A stretch of 39,273 nt of DNA from Deltaproteobacteria bacterium (GCA_020062745.1 JAGUVT010000087.1:1-39273), one strand, 5' to 3'. Shown: positions 1 to 8,478, counted from the stretch's first letter. Numbers and translations: made by a program. Notes: generated by a model not told the origin, from the sequence alone.

Positions 1-234
1 GTGCCGCATCTGCCAGCGCCAGTCCTGCCATTCCGCTTCATCAGCGCCAAAATACTTGAGTATCCGCTGTTTCTTTGCCTGAATTTCTTCCTGCAAATCA
101 AAACCGGTAAGAATATTTTCCTTTTCTGCAAGGTAGTCAGCTATTTTATCTTTCAAATCCGTTGCCCTGCTCAGAGCAATTTGCTTTTTCTTCTGCCGGT
201 CTATATTGTCTACCGGTACCGGATAAACCGCCAT
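1..234 (-). CDS. eam: Glutamate (or lysine) 2,3-aminomutase, N-terminal part only
   Basis: The gene runs off the left edge, so only the first 78 codons are present. Seen: the translation opens MAVYPVPVDNID, continues through a charged helical stretch with TGFDLQEEI, and ends in EAEWQDWRWQMRH. The W-x-DWRWQ block is the hallmark of the radical-SAM, PLP-dependent aminomutases. Known: lysine 2,3-aminomutases have only about 20 residues before this block, whereas glutamate 2,3-aminomutases carry a longer N-terminal region like this one, so the glutamate enzyme (beta-glutamate formation) is favoured. The ATG at 234 is preceded by a GGGGGG-type ribosome binding site. A c-di-AMP riboswitch and terminator precede it, which fits osmolyte synthesis. 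The radical-SAM CxxxCxxC motif lies outside the window and cannot be checked, so substrate choice is an inference. Confidence 0.72.
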   Translation of the reverse strand, partial: MAVYPVPVDNIDRQKKKQIALSRATDLKDKIADYLAEKENILTGFDLQEEIQAKKQRILKYFGADEAEWQDWRWQMRH

Positions 235-248
235 TTATGAATCCCCCC

Positions 249-285
249 TTGGAAAAATAATAAAGCCCCAGGAAGTTCCTGAGGC
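249..285 (-). terminator. Intrinsic terminator of the c-di-AMP riboswitch (expression platform)
   Basis: On the minus strand a 9-bp stem (GCCTCAGGA paired with TCCTGGGGC, one G-U pair, 3-nt loop, bases 265-285) is followed directly by a U-rich stretch. It sits between the aptamer and the ribosome binding site of the aminomutase gene, the usual place for a transcription-terminating expression platform. Confidence 0.75.
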
Positions 286-319
286 GCAATAAAAAACCCG
301 ATATTAACCAGGCCAAAAC

Positions 320-490
320 TAAAACCAGGTCATAGCACTTTCCACGCTTGCGAAGTTAGCTGACGGGTTCGGGTCGAAAGTTAACCCTACCTTTTCAAGC
401 AACAAACGCTGCCCTAAAAAGGACTCACCCCAGGAATTTGGTTCCCCCGCTTCTTTCCTAAAAAAAGAATTAAGCGCCCCAGCGAGTTTA
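320..490 (-). promoter_or_regulatory. c-di-AMP riboswitch (ydaO/yuaA class)
   Basis: Read on the minus strand, the leader contains the conserved blocks of the ydaO/yuaA aptamer in order: CGCTGGGGCGCTTAA, then GCGGGGGAACCAAA, GGGGTGAGTCC, a variable stem, and near the 3' side ACCCGAACCCGTCAGC followed by TAACTTCGCAAGCG. The last block (bases about 341-371) is almost identical to the family consensus. Known: this class binds c-di-AMP and usually shuts off K+ uptake, cell-wall and osmoprotectant genes. Here it precedes an aminomutase that could make a beta-amino-acid osmolyte. A covariance-model search against RF00379 would settle the call. Confidence 0.88.
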
Positions 491-506
491 TTTAGTTGTC
501 CAAATA

Positions 507-512
507 ATTATA
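507..512 (-). promoter_or_regulatory. Probable -10 element of the riboswitch/aminomutase promoter
   Basis: A perfect TATAAT on the minus strand lies just upstream of the riboswitch aptamer, placing a transcription start near base 500. No good -35 hexamer is seen at 16-18 bp spacing, so the promoter is AT-rich with a weak -35. Bases 513-640 otherwise hold no recognisable gene. Confidence 0.5.
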
Positions 513-660
513 ACATATTAACTTAAGTTTATAAATGCTTCCTAAAAAAATATTCAGGATACTTACCCATCAAAAACAAAATTAAAAAATCATATCTCCG
601 GCGAATTTAAGCAAAGGTTTCAGCCATCAGATAAAGAAACCTTAAGTGGGGTGATTTGAC

Positions 661-1389
661 ATGAAAATTATTATAACCAATGATTATAAAGAAATGAGCC
701 GCCGTGCAGCTTGTTTCATTGCCGGCATGGTCCGACTGGCAATGGCTATACCTTCCGGCAGTACCCCGCTGGGACTGTACCAGGAGCTGGTCCGGCTACA
801 CTGTAAAGACGGCCTGGACCTTTCCCGGGCGACTTTCTTCCTCCTGGACGAATACTATGGGCTCAGCCCGCAGGAAGAGGGCAGCTTTTACTCCTTTGTT
901 TACAGCCACTTTATTGCCCCCGCTAAAATATCCGCCGCACATGTCCACGCGCCTGACACTATGTCTTTGAATGCAGTCGCCGCCGGCCGCCAGTATGAGA
1001 AGGAGATTTCCAGTTCGGGCGGCCTGGATCTGGCGGTTCTGGGCATAGGACACAACGGCCATATCGGCTTCAACGAGCCCGCCCGTCCGTTCAATTCCCG
1101 CACCGGACTGGTAACACTGAGCCGGGAAACCATATCCGCCAATAAACGTTTTTTTAAAGCTCCGGCAAATGTCCCCCGGCAGGCCATCTCCATGGGTCTG
1201 GCCACCATCACCGAAGCGCGGCAGACTTTGCTGCTGGCCAGCGGCGCCGGAAAAGCAAAGGCTGTTGCGGCAGCCCTGGAGGGACCGGTAACCATCATGG
1301 TTCCGGCCTCCTGCCTCCAGCTTCACCCTGCCTCTACTGCCGTCATAGATGCCGGTGCGGCATCACTCTTAAAAACCCATTTTACTTAA
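661..1389 (+). CDS. nagB: Glucosamine-6-phosphate deaminase
   Basis: Converts glucosamine 6-phosphate to fructose 6-phosphate and ammonia in the cytosol, feeding amino sugars into glycolysis. The 242-residue product matches the family length. Visible motifs: IPSGSTPLG near residue 30 (phosphate loop), LDEYYGL near 63 (catalytic Asp region) and the family signature LGIGHNGHIGFNEPA near residue 127. ATG at 661 follows a GGGGTGA ribosome binding site. The next plus-strand gene in the pathway, nagA, is 5.2 kb downstream; the space between is filled by minus-strand genes, so the two nag genes are not one operon. The last 21 bases overlap tail-to-tail with the decayed PfkB kinase gene. Confidence 0.93.
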   Translation: MKIIITNDYKEMSRRAACFIAGMVRLAMAIPSGSTPLGLYQELVRLHCKDGLDLSRATFFLLDEYYGLSPQEEGSFYSFVYSHFIAPAKISAAHVHAPDTMSLNAVAAGRQYEKEISSSGGLDLAVLGIGHNGHIGFNEPARPFNSRTGLVTLSRETISANKRFFKAPANVPRQAISMGLATITEARQTLLLASGAGKAKAVAAALEGPVTIMVPASCLQLHPASTAVIDAGAASLLKTHFT

Positions 1390-2359
1390 AAAACATAAAA
1401 CTTCATCCCTTAATGGCAAAGACGGGATGGCGCCCATACGGGTTGTGCTAATGGCAGCAACAGCGTTGGCAAACCGGCAGGCTTTTTCAAGGATATCTCC
1501 GGAGAGGTATCTCCAGTTTTTTTCACGGTGCTCCACCTTCAGCAAAGCTGCCAGCAGGCCGGCGGTAAAGGCGTCACCCGCCCCAGTGGCGTCTACCGCC
1601 TGTACCGGCCATCCCGGTACCTTTCCCTGACCGGCCCGGCCGGCAAAAAAGCTGCCGCCGGCGCCAAGTGTAACCACCACCAATCCGACTCCGCGTTTAA
1701 GCACCCAACCCACGCCTTCTTCAACACTTTCCCGGCCGCTGATAAAGGATAGCTCTTCCCTGCAAATCCACGTTATCGAGCACTCCATCAATTGCTTCCC
1801 CGGCGCTTCCAGGAGAAGCCCACAGAGCAAGTCTCAGGTTCGGGTCAAAAGATATCTTCAGTCCGTAAAGCCGGGCCAGTTCTATTGCTTTCTTCGTAGC
1901 ACTGCAACTCGATTCGCCGATCAAGGACAGAGCTCCAAAGTGCAGGACTTCAGCCTTCCTTATCAGCGCCGGATTAATATCCTTCTCTTCAAGGAGCATA
2001 TCGGCTCCCGGGTCGCGGTAAAATAAAAAATCCCTTTCGCCCGATTCAGTCAAAGTAATAAAAGCCAGGCTGGTTTTGGCCGCGCCGGTATATGATACGC
2101 CCTCCAGACCAACCCCATTTTCAGAAAGCACTTTATATAGATAATAACCGAAAGCATCATCTCCCAGTTTTCCGATAAAACCGGACTGCACTCCCAACCG
2201 GCAGAGCCCCACCGAAACATTGGCCGGCGCACCCCCCGGCGCCTTGTTGAAACCGGTAACGTCCATCAATTTCAGGCCGGTCTGCACCGGGACAAAATCA
2301 ATCAGGGCTTCGCCCAGGGTCAGTACACGCGATACGCCTGCTCCCTCATCTTCAACCAT
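1369..2359 (-). pseudogene. PfkB-family sugar kinase (fructokinase-like), frameshifted
   Basis: Two overlapping reading frames together make one ribokinase/fructokinase-family protein. The N-terminal frame (2359 to about 1755) contains GEALIDFVP, the first PfkB signature (GGAPANVSVGLCRLG, then GKLGDDAFG) and SFDPNLRLALW. The C-terminal frame (about 1765 to 1369) contains REELSFISG and the catalytic signature DATGAGDAFTAGL. Where the frames meet (about 1750-1770) a few residues normally found between the DNVD and EELSF positions are missing, so this looks like a short out-of-frame deletion and not a single-base read error. The ATG at 2359 overlaps the end of the upstream GH15-like pseudogene by 8 bases, so the two once formed an operon. 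A split but functional enzyme is unlikely because the signatures lie on separate fragments. Confidence 0.82.
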
Positions 2360-4351
2360 TTACGCGCAAACCCCCTACGTCGAACCTCTCACCCCACACC
2401 AACACATTCTCAAATTTCATGTAATCCAGGTGCAACGGCCGGCTTGCACTTCTCTTTTCAAGGTCGGCATGAGCCAGCATGGCCCTGATAAAGCCGCACT
2501 GCAAAAAACTAGGCATTCCAATTCCGCGGGGCAGGTCATAAGTATACATAAGCTCAGGAAAAAGACCGCAAAAAGTGGAATAATTCAGGGTGGTACCGAA
2601 GTAATGCCAGCCGTCCGCCATCCGGCCCTGGGCCAAACAGGCCTCGCCTAAAAGGAAGGTATAAAAAAGCCAGGGACGAAGGTCTCCCTCCTCCGTAATA
2701 GCTTCTTCGTAACCTCAAACTGAATATTTCTCCTAACGAAATTAAGCCAACTCCCTCCTCCGTAATAGCTTCTTCGTAACGCCACACCCCGCCCAAAACA
2801 GGGTCAACCAGCCGCTTCTCGCAGGCCGCTACTGTTTCTTTCAGCAACTCCCTGTCATCAAACACTTTCAAATCACCGAAGAGAAAATTCAAAACCGACG
2901 CATCAAGGCGGGCGGATTCTCTCGAACGGTAGAGAACGCCGTTTTTTACACAGTGGGTAAGAATCGCCCCTTTTAAATCACTGCAGCACTGACGGTACTT
3001 CCCGGCCTTCTCCAGGTCTCCCACCGCCTCCAACATACACGCGGCCTTATCAATTCCGTAAGCGGAGATAGCGCTGGTCCATACCATTTGCTCGCACTTT
3101 TGACCCAGATGCGGCCCGAAAACCTCCGATATACCGGCGCAGGATTTGACCAGACCGAAAAAGCCAGCGGCATTGTTGCAAATCCAGTCACCGCAGTATT
3201 CAATCAATGGCAGAAATTCTCTGATCAGGTCCCTTTCCCCCAGAGCACGGTAACAGGACCAGATACCGTAAATGATCAAACCCGTGGAATCGTTCTCGTA
3301 AGAATGCTCGTTGGGCATTCTGGTGGTAGTGCTAAAAGCAAAGTAAAAATTCCCGTCCCGGCGCTTTTTTAATATTTTCTTTAGCGCCCGGAGAGCTTCG
3401 ACAGCTTCGACCGGGTGTCCGGCTCTTGCTAAAGTGGAAATAATCCAGATGCTATCCCTTACCCAGGCGTTCCCCTGATAAGGCCTGAAACCGATTAGAA
3501 CGGGAAGATTGTTTTTTTGCAGGCAGCTTTTTCAAAAGGGTAAGAGAAGTGCGCCAGAGATAATTTAAACGGTTGTCAGACGTAACCAGGCGCGTTCCAC
3601 TTTGATGCCACTTATCCCACCAGGTAAGAGTTTCGTGGTAAAGACAATCCCCTGATGCCATAACTTTCTTAATTTCTTTAACCGCTCTCGTCTTATTGCT
3701 GCCGAGGGCCAGCACCAGTTAGACCGGCTGGCTCCAACCCCCTTCAGGCACAGACTTTACTGCCGGAAAAGTAACCGGTGAGGGAATACTGCCGTGTTCA
3801 AAGGCAGCCTGCCGCACCCCCTTGATTGAAGCAACAACATCCCCGCTGGAAACCGCGGCGGCTCCGCTGCAGGTTACAGCAAGCCACATATTGTGAATAA
3901 TACGGGAAAGAACAATTTTAGAAACCTTGCCTGCCACGTTCACCAGGTTCACCACCGGATATATTGTAGCCAGGGCGCTGTCTCCTCTCAAGGTAGATAC
4001 TTCAATGCTCCGCATTCAGGAGGCAACCAGGTCCTGGTACGCACCATTATATTCCCCTTGTGGCTGATAACCTGGTAAACCCCACTTCCCTCTACGAATT
4101 CTGCACTGTCAACAGAAATGATTTCGCCCGCCTGTCCCGGGTTGTCTCTGATCAAACCATAAGGATCGTACCAGATACGTTCGTGAGAAAGTTTAACCAG
4201 GGCAGTGCTGCCGCCATCGCCCAGTATCCAGGAAGAAAGGTCATAATCAGGGTAGAACAACTGGGACAGCTTATCTACCGGCCTGCCGGCGTCGTATTGT
4301 TGCAACCAGGCCAGTATTGTGCCGTTAGCCAATGGAACGTTATTTTCATGG
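2352..4351 (-). pseudogene. Glycoside hydrolase family 15-like (glucoamylase/trehalase type) gene with multiple lesions
   Basis: About 665 codons of homology-like sequence are spread over three frames. Pieces in order: VPLANGTILAWLQQYD ... SQLFYPDYDLSSWILG (N-terminal beta domain), STLRGDSALATIYPVVN, ETLTWWDKWHQSG with RLNYLWRTSLTLLK, then RPYQGNAWVRDSIW, FSTTTRMPNEHSYENDSTG and RLDASVLNFLF with GGVWRYEEAITEEG (catalytic alpha/alpha barrel), and a tail after DLRPWLFYTFLLGEA. Lesions: a frame change near the ATG at 4351 (which has a good AGGGAG site), another near 4000-4010, an in-frame TAA at 3719-3721, a frame change in a 7-T run at 3512-3518, and a 67-bp insertion at 2684-2780. Family assignment rests on overall layout; the activity (maltodextrin, trehalose or other) cannot be told. 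Clearly non-functional as read. Confidence 0.72.
2684..2780 (-). repeat. Exact 30-bp direct repeat flanking a 37-bp insert inside the GH15-like pseudogene
   Basis: Bases 2684-2713 and 2751-2780 are identical over 30 bp and encode the same residues (YEEAITEEG) in two different frames. The 37 bp between them have no place in the protein, because the correct continuation (DLRPWLFY) follows the second-read copy. The net gain is 67 bp, which is not a multiple of three and therefore breaks the gene. Confidence 0.9.
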
Positions 4352-4371
4352 TTTCTCCCTGTAAAAAACAA

Positions 4372-4554
4372 TTTTTATCCTCCAATTTTATATTATAAAA
4401 ATAGTATGTTACCTGTTATATTGCCTGTTCCAGTATCTGGAGCCCTTTGCAACTGATTATATATTTAACTTATTTTAATCATTGCCCTCCCTTAAATCAA
4501 GAAATTTCGCGTACTTTTTCTTCCTCGGAAACAAGGTTAAATATTATTTCATTT
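4372..4554. other. AT-rich intergenic stretch between khtU and the GH15-like pseudogene
   Basis: No coding signal, convincing promoter or strong terminator was found. The short open frames that cross it are shadows of khtU. Confidence 0.5.
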
Positions 4555-5790
4555 TTACTCTTTACCTGCATTAAAATTGCCCAAAATCTGCTTGATCCCT
4601 GAAAGCTTGTTCCAGAAATAAACGGCAGCCGTATAAATTTTTCTTGCTCTTTTAGCCAGCACAGGACTTGCCAGAGCCAGCAAAAGGACGTAAAGAGCGG
4701 CAAACGGTTGCATTATTCCGACCATGCCTGCTGTAGCAGCCAGGCCGGCAACAACAACAGAAAATTCACCGCGGGCAATAATTGTACAGGCTATATTGGC
4801 TGCTGCCGGACCACGGTAACCACAAGCCCGGGCGCTCAGGTAACCGGCCAACAGGTTCCCCGCTATAGTGGCAAAAGTCATCATCACGGCGATACCCGAT
4901 ACAGCGGCAAACTGGTGATAATCGATGTTCATGCCGAATGAAAGGAAAAACACTCCACCAAAAAGGTCACGTAAAGGAGCAAAAATCTGAATCAATCTTT
5001 TAGCATGAAGTGTCTCAGCCAGTACCAGCCCCAACAACAGAGCGCCTGCCGCCTCGGTTACATGAAGAACATCTGCGAGAAAAGCAGCAAGAAGGATTAA
5101 AGCAAACGCCAGCACAGTAAATACTTCACCACTGTGAATACTTAACAGGCGGTTAAGATAGACGCTGAGGCGACGAGCTCCCAAAAGCAAGAAAAACACG
5201 AAAATCATGACGGCAAGGCTGCTTAAAAATACTGATGAAAATGCGGCTTTCTGAAACAACAAATAACCGGACAAAAAAGAGAGGTACAAAGCCATGAAAA
5301 TATCTTCAAACACCATGATGCCCAAAATAAGTTCGGTTTCCGGATTGGCCGTCCGCTTTAATTCCATCAGAAGCCTGGTTATTATTGCGCTGCTGGAGAC
5401 GGTAGTAATCCCCGCCATGACAAGCATTTCCGGTACAGAACCAAAGAATACCCATCCTAAAGCCAGGCCGCGGATAAAATTTAAACCCACATAAATGCTG
5501 CCGCCTTTCAGGATGATAACCCCGTTTTCAACCACTTTTCCGGCCGAAAACTCCAGACCCAGGTGGAAAAGCAAAAAAAGCGCCCCCAGGCGACTGAGCA
5601 GTTCAATAGACTCACTAACATTAATCAGCCGTAAATCCAACCAACCGTAACCAGGAGCATGAGGACCAAAAAATATGCCCAGCAGGATTAACAGGGGGAT
5701 AGAACTGAACTTAAGCTTATTTGCTGTTAGAACAGCCAGGCCAATAAAAATAAAAACCAGGCCGAGGTTGGCGACAGGATCTTCGAACAT
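4555..5790 (-). CDS. khtU: K+(Na+)/H+ antiporter membrane subunit, CPA2 family (KhtU-like)
   Basis: A 411-residue integral membrane protein with about 12 hydrophobic segments. It opens MFEDPVANLGLVFIFIGLAVL and carries the CPA2 landmarks LGALFLLFHLGLEFS near residue 90, FEDIFMALYLSFLSG near 160 and ARGEFSVVVAGLA near 340. Length and layout match Bacillus KhtU (YhaU). It lacks the cytosolic Rossmann/TrkA-N tail of KefB; that regulatory role is supplied by khtT, whose stop is only 4 bases upstream. The pair should expel K+ in exchange for H+ at the cytoplasmic membrane, protecting against excess K+ or alkaline stress. Ion specificity is inferred from family and partner. Confidence 0.85.
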   Translation of the reverse strand: MFEDPVANLGLVFIFIGLAVLTANKLKFSSIPLLILLGIFFGPHAPGYGWLDLRLINVSESIELLSRLGALFLLFHLGLEFSAGKVVENGVIILKGGSIYVGLNFIRGLALGWVFFGSVPEMLVMAGITTVSSSAIITRLLMELKRTANPETELILGIMVFEDIFMALYLSFLSGYLLFQKAAFSSVFLSSLAVMIFVFFLLLGARRLSVYLNRLLSIHSGEVFTVLAFALILLAAFLADVLHVTEAAGALLLGLVLAETLHAKRLIQIFAPLRDLFGGVFFLSFGMNIDYHQFAAVSGIAVMMTFATIAGNLLAGYLSARACGYRGPAAANIACTIIARGEFSVVVAGLAATAGMVGIMQPFAALYVLLLALASPVLAKRARKIYTAAVYFWNKLSGIKQILGNFNAGKE

Positions 5791-5794
5791 AGCG

Positions 5795-6304
5795 TCAATC
5801 TTCTTCCCTGGTCACAATTTCCTGAAATCGTTCAACGTTGCCCAATTTACCCGCGCATACCACCACCTGGCCGGGCAGAAAAACAAAACCGGGGCCGGGG
5901 TTGATCGCAGTGGCCTTCTTCTTGCCCTTGCTATCCTCCTCGATAATAGCAATTACTGTAACGCCGTGATTTTTACGCAGACCCAGCTCGCCAATGCTTT
6001 TCCCCACCACCTTCGCGCCTGGTGCAACTTTAAGCCACTCAATGCGAAGCTCGGCAATGGCCAGTTCAAGTTTTTCCAGCATCCTGGGTTGATAAAAAGC
6101 TCCTCCGATAACAGAACCCACCTGACGGGATTCCTGATCAGTCAGGGTAAAAGAAAAGGCGGGCTCACTTTCTCCAGAAGGGAAATGGTATAATTCCCGG
6201 TGCCCTTCATCGTAAATGACAACTACCAGACGATCACTGCTTTCAAGCTCAATTTGATACTTTTTGCCCAGTCCCGGCAACTCCGCCTCCTTGATCAGGC
6301 TCAT
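5795..6304 (-). CDS. khtT: KhtT-like regulatory subunit with C-terminal RCK_C (TrkA-C) domain
   Basis: A soluble protein of 169 residues. Residues 1-75 form the KhtT-type N-terminal domain (LPGLGKKYQIELESSDRLV near residue 10). Residues 85-165 form a TrkA-C fold: IEWLKVAPGAKVVGKSIGEL, then a beta strand with GVTVIAIIEED and the closing PGPGFVFLPGQVVVCAG. Known: Bacillus KhtT binds c-di-AMP in its RCK_C domain and activates KhtU. Here it is translated just before khtU, 4 bases apart, with a GAGGTGA site upstream of the ATG. It diverges from nagA. Activation by c-di-AMP is an inference from the family, strengthened by the c-di-AMP riboswitch at 320-490. Confidence 0.85.
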   Translation of the reverse strand: MSLIKEAELPGLGKKYQIELESSDRLVVVIYDEGHRELYHFPSGESEPAFSFTLTDQESRQVGSVIGGAFYQPRMLEKLELAIAELRIEWLKVAPGAKVVGKSIGELGLRKNHGVTVIAIIEEDSKGKKKATAINPGPGFVFLPGQVVVCAGKLGNVERFQEIVTREED

Positions 6305-6562
6305 CTCCTGCTCACCTCACCCACCAAAGTTATCGAAATCACCTTAATCATATCATTCGAGCAGTTATTTTACCATAATCATCAACTAAGTTTATTGCCC
6401 CTTTGGGCTTTCCCGGGAAGCCAACCGAATTTGCAAGCTAAAAGCCAGGATTGCCAACCTTCCGTCCCCAGTATAAACTGGAATTAAAAAAGCAGAAGAT
6501 TAAAGTAACTACTCAGCTACGTAAACTTATTCAGATTAAAGCACGAAAGGAGCTTCCGAATA
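6305..6562. other. Divergent intergenic region between khtT and nagA
   Basis: 258 bases that must carry both promoters. A short GC-rich inverted repeat (GGCTT, then TCCCGGG, then AAGCC) lies at 6406-6422. No riboswitch signature or small gene was recognised. Confidence 0.45.
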
Positions 6563-7705
6563 GTGGTAAATTATTTTATTCGAGGCGGCACTGTGGTGGG
6601 CACCGGCTTCCTATCTGAAAACCGCGGGCTTTTTATCAGGGGAGGCAAAATATTTACAGCACCGCCCTGTCCGGACAATGAACAGAAAATTATCGATGCC
6701 GGGGGTATGATTATTGCACCGGGCTTTATCGACCTGCATGTGCACGGGGGAAACGGCGCCGACGTACTGGACGGGTTGCCGGATGCGCTGGTGAAAATAG
6801 CTTCCTTTCACGCCCGGCACGGAACCACCGGAATGCTCCCCACCACCGCAGCCGCTCCACGGAAGCAGATGCTCGATGCGCTGCAGGCGACGGGAGAAGC
6901 AGCCGGCCGTCCAGCAGCCGGCGCCCGCATTCTGGGCGCTCACCTGGAGGGACCCTTCCTCAACCCGGCCCGCAAGGGCGCCCAAAACAAAGATTATCTT
7001 TTAATGCCCAATCTTGCCGAAATAAAAGCTCTGGCTGACGCCGCCGCCGGCCGGCTGCGAATGGTTACTTTGGCGCCGGAGTTGCCGGGCGCCATAGAAG
7101 TTATCCGGTGGCTGGCAGGTAACGGCATGATCCCGGCCGCCGGCCACACCGAAGCAACTTTTGAACAGATGACGGAAGCCGTGGAGGCCGGCTTAAAGCA
7201 CGTCACCCATATATTCAACGCCATGGCCCCTTTTCATCACCGCGAGCCCGGCCCGGCCGGGGCCGCCCTGGCCGGCCCGGACTTGAGCATCGAGGTAATC
7301 GGCGACGGGGTGCACGTCCACCCGGCGCTCTTAAAGCTGCTCTGGAAGTTGAAAGGAGAAGGTAAGATGGCTCTGATCACTGATGCCATCAGCGCCGCCG
7401 GCACGGGCGAAGGCACCTGCCACCTTGCCGGGCAAACCATTGCAGTGCGCAATGGCCGGGTCTGCCTGCCCGACGGTACCCTGGCCGGCAGCACCCTGAC
7501 CATGCTGCAGAGCGTAAAAAACCTGATCAAACTGTCGGGCCTGACCCTTCCGCAAGCGGTCCGCCTGGCCAGTACCAACCCTGCTGTCATACTCGGCCTG
7601 GAGCATTGCAAGGGAAGGATTGCTTCCGGCTATGACGCCGACCTGCTGCTCCTGGATCAAAATTTAGAGTTAAAAATGGTCATGGTGGAAGGAAATATAG
7701 TATAA
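6563..7705 (+). CDS. nagA: N-acetylglucosamine-6-phosphate deacetylase
   Basis: Removes acetate from GlcNAc-6-phosphate, giving glucosamine 6-phosphate for NagB; cytosolic amidohydrolase of 380 residues, the normal length. Seen in order: IIAPGFIDLHVHGGNG near residue 52 (metal-binding HxH), HLEGPFLNPARKGAQ near 128 (metal-ligand Glu), GHTEAT near 194 and THIFNAMAPFHHREPG near 217 (substrate and metal His), ITDAISAAG near 273 (catalytic Asp), and a C-terminal G-x-DADLLLLD strand. GTG start at 6563 with an AAAGGAG site about 10 bases upstream. It stands alone on the plus strand; pairing with nagB suggests use of cell-wall or chitin-derived amino sugars. Confidence 0.94.
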   Translation: MVNYFIRGGTVVGTGFLSENRGLFIRGGKIFTAPPCPDNEQKIIDAGGMIIAPGFIDLHVHGGNGADVLDGLPDALVKIASFHARHGTTGMLPTTAAAPRKQMLDALQATGEAAGRPAAGARILGAHLEGPFLNPARKGAQNKDYLLMPNLAEIKALADAAAGRLRMVTLAPELPGAIEVIRWLAGNGMIPAAGHTEATFEQMTEAVEAGLKHVTHIFNAMAPFHHREPGPAGAALAGPDLSIEVIGDGVHVHPALLKLLWKLKGEGKMALITDAISAAGTGEGTCHLAGQTIAVRNGRVCLPDGTLAGSTLTMLQSVKNLIKLSGLTLPQAVRLASTNPAVILGLEHCKGRIASGYDADLLLLDQNLELKMVMVEGNIV

Positions 7706-7760
7706 TTTAAAAAAAACACCAGCTTCAGCCTGGGCGGCGGAGCCGGGGGCTGATAGTTTT

Positions 7761-7781
7761 AAAAAAGGACCGGCGGTCCTT
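7761..7781 (-). terminator. Intrinsic terminator at the end of the cobalamin operon
   Basis: A perfect 7-bp stem, AAGGACC with GGTCCTT and a 3-nt loop (7765-7781), is followed on the minus strand by a run of six T. It lies about 25 bases after the stop of cobC. On the plus strand it may also act weakly for nagA, where the trailing sequence is only moderately T-rich. Confidence 0.8.
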
Positions 7782-7806
7782 AATCGTTTCCCATCTCCAA
7801 TAAAAA

Positions 7807-8478
7807 TTAACGAAGGTGCTTTTGAGCTTCCTGGTATATCCTGGTTTGTAAATTTGAAGCGGCCAACTCCGAAAGATGGCTGCAGTCATTATAAAGCGCC
7901 AGTATTCCCTTGTCCCACTCCGGAAAGTCGATTATGCTCAACGCCGTGTTGTCCAGGCGCAGGCGCCAGTATTGATTTAAGTTTATGCCCAGGACGCTGC
8001 CGACAATGCAGCGGATAGTGCCGCCGTGGGAAACCACCACCACCTGCTCGTCTTTGTGACGGCTGACTATTTCCTGCAGGGCGCTCATGCAGCGATTTAC
8101 CACTTCGGCCAGGGTCTCACCGTCAGAAATGCGGGTGGTCAGGGGAGCTGACCACCACTGCTTAAACATTTGAGCATAACCATCTTTAATCTGCTTTGCC
8201 GTCAATCCCTCCCACACACCAAAGTTCAACTCTCTCAAAGCCGTCATTTTCACCACCGGCAGGCCGTACGGCGCAGCCAGTATTTCCGCCGTGCGGTATG
8301 CCCGTTGCAGGTCGCTGGCGTAGAAACTGTTGATCTTCTCCGCCGCCAGCTTTTTACTCAACATTTCGGCCTGCCGTAACCCGCTTTCCGACAACGGAAT
8401 GTCGGTATGTCCCTGGTATCTCATGGTAGCATTCCAGATAGTCTCCCCATGACGGACTAAGAATACGCGGCAACTCAA
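7807..8478 (-). CDS. cobC: Alpha-ribazole phosphatase (histidine phosphatase family)
   Basis: Dephosphorylates alpha-ribazole 5'-phosphate or cobalamin 5'-phosphate in nucleotide-loop assembly. A cytosolic phosphoglycerate-mutase-fold enzyme of 223 residues. The catalytic RHGET is at residues 9-13; SESGLRQAE and SDLQRAYRTAE (second Arg), ELNFGVWEGLT and VVSHGGTIR (second catalytic His) follow in the expected order. The best start is TTG at 8478 with AGGAG 7 bases upstream, 2 bases after the cobD stop. Histidine phosphatases are hard to tell apart by sequence; the specific name rests on its place as last gene of the cobalamin operon. Confidence 0.85.
   Translation of the reverse strand: MSCRVFLVRHGETIWNATMRYQGHTDIPLSESGLRQAEMLSKKLAAEKINSFYASDLQRAYRTAEILAAPYGLPVVKMTALRELNFGVWEGLTAKQIKDGYAQMFKQWWSAPLTTRISDGETLAEVVNRCMSALQEIVSRHKDEQVVVVSHGGTIRCIVGSVLGINLNQYWRLRLDNTALSIIDFPEWDKGILALYNDCSHLSELAASNLQTRIYQEAQKHLR

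Noticed and set aside
1-240. Plus-strand open frame of 79 codons at the left edge
   Set aside because: The opposite strand encodes the conserved W-x-DWRWQ region of an aminomutase with a riboswitch upstream; the plus-strand translation is hydrophobic noise.
796-1326. 176-codon minus-strand frame opposite nagB
   Set aside because: nagB is unambiguous and in another frame; no ribosome binding site or recognisable motif was seen for the antisense frame.
6305-6562. Possible riboswitch in the khtT-nagA gap
   Set aside because: The GGCTT/AAGCC palindrome is short and no known aptamer core was recognised.
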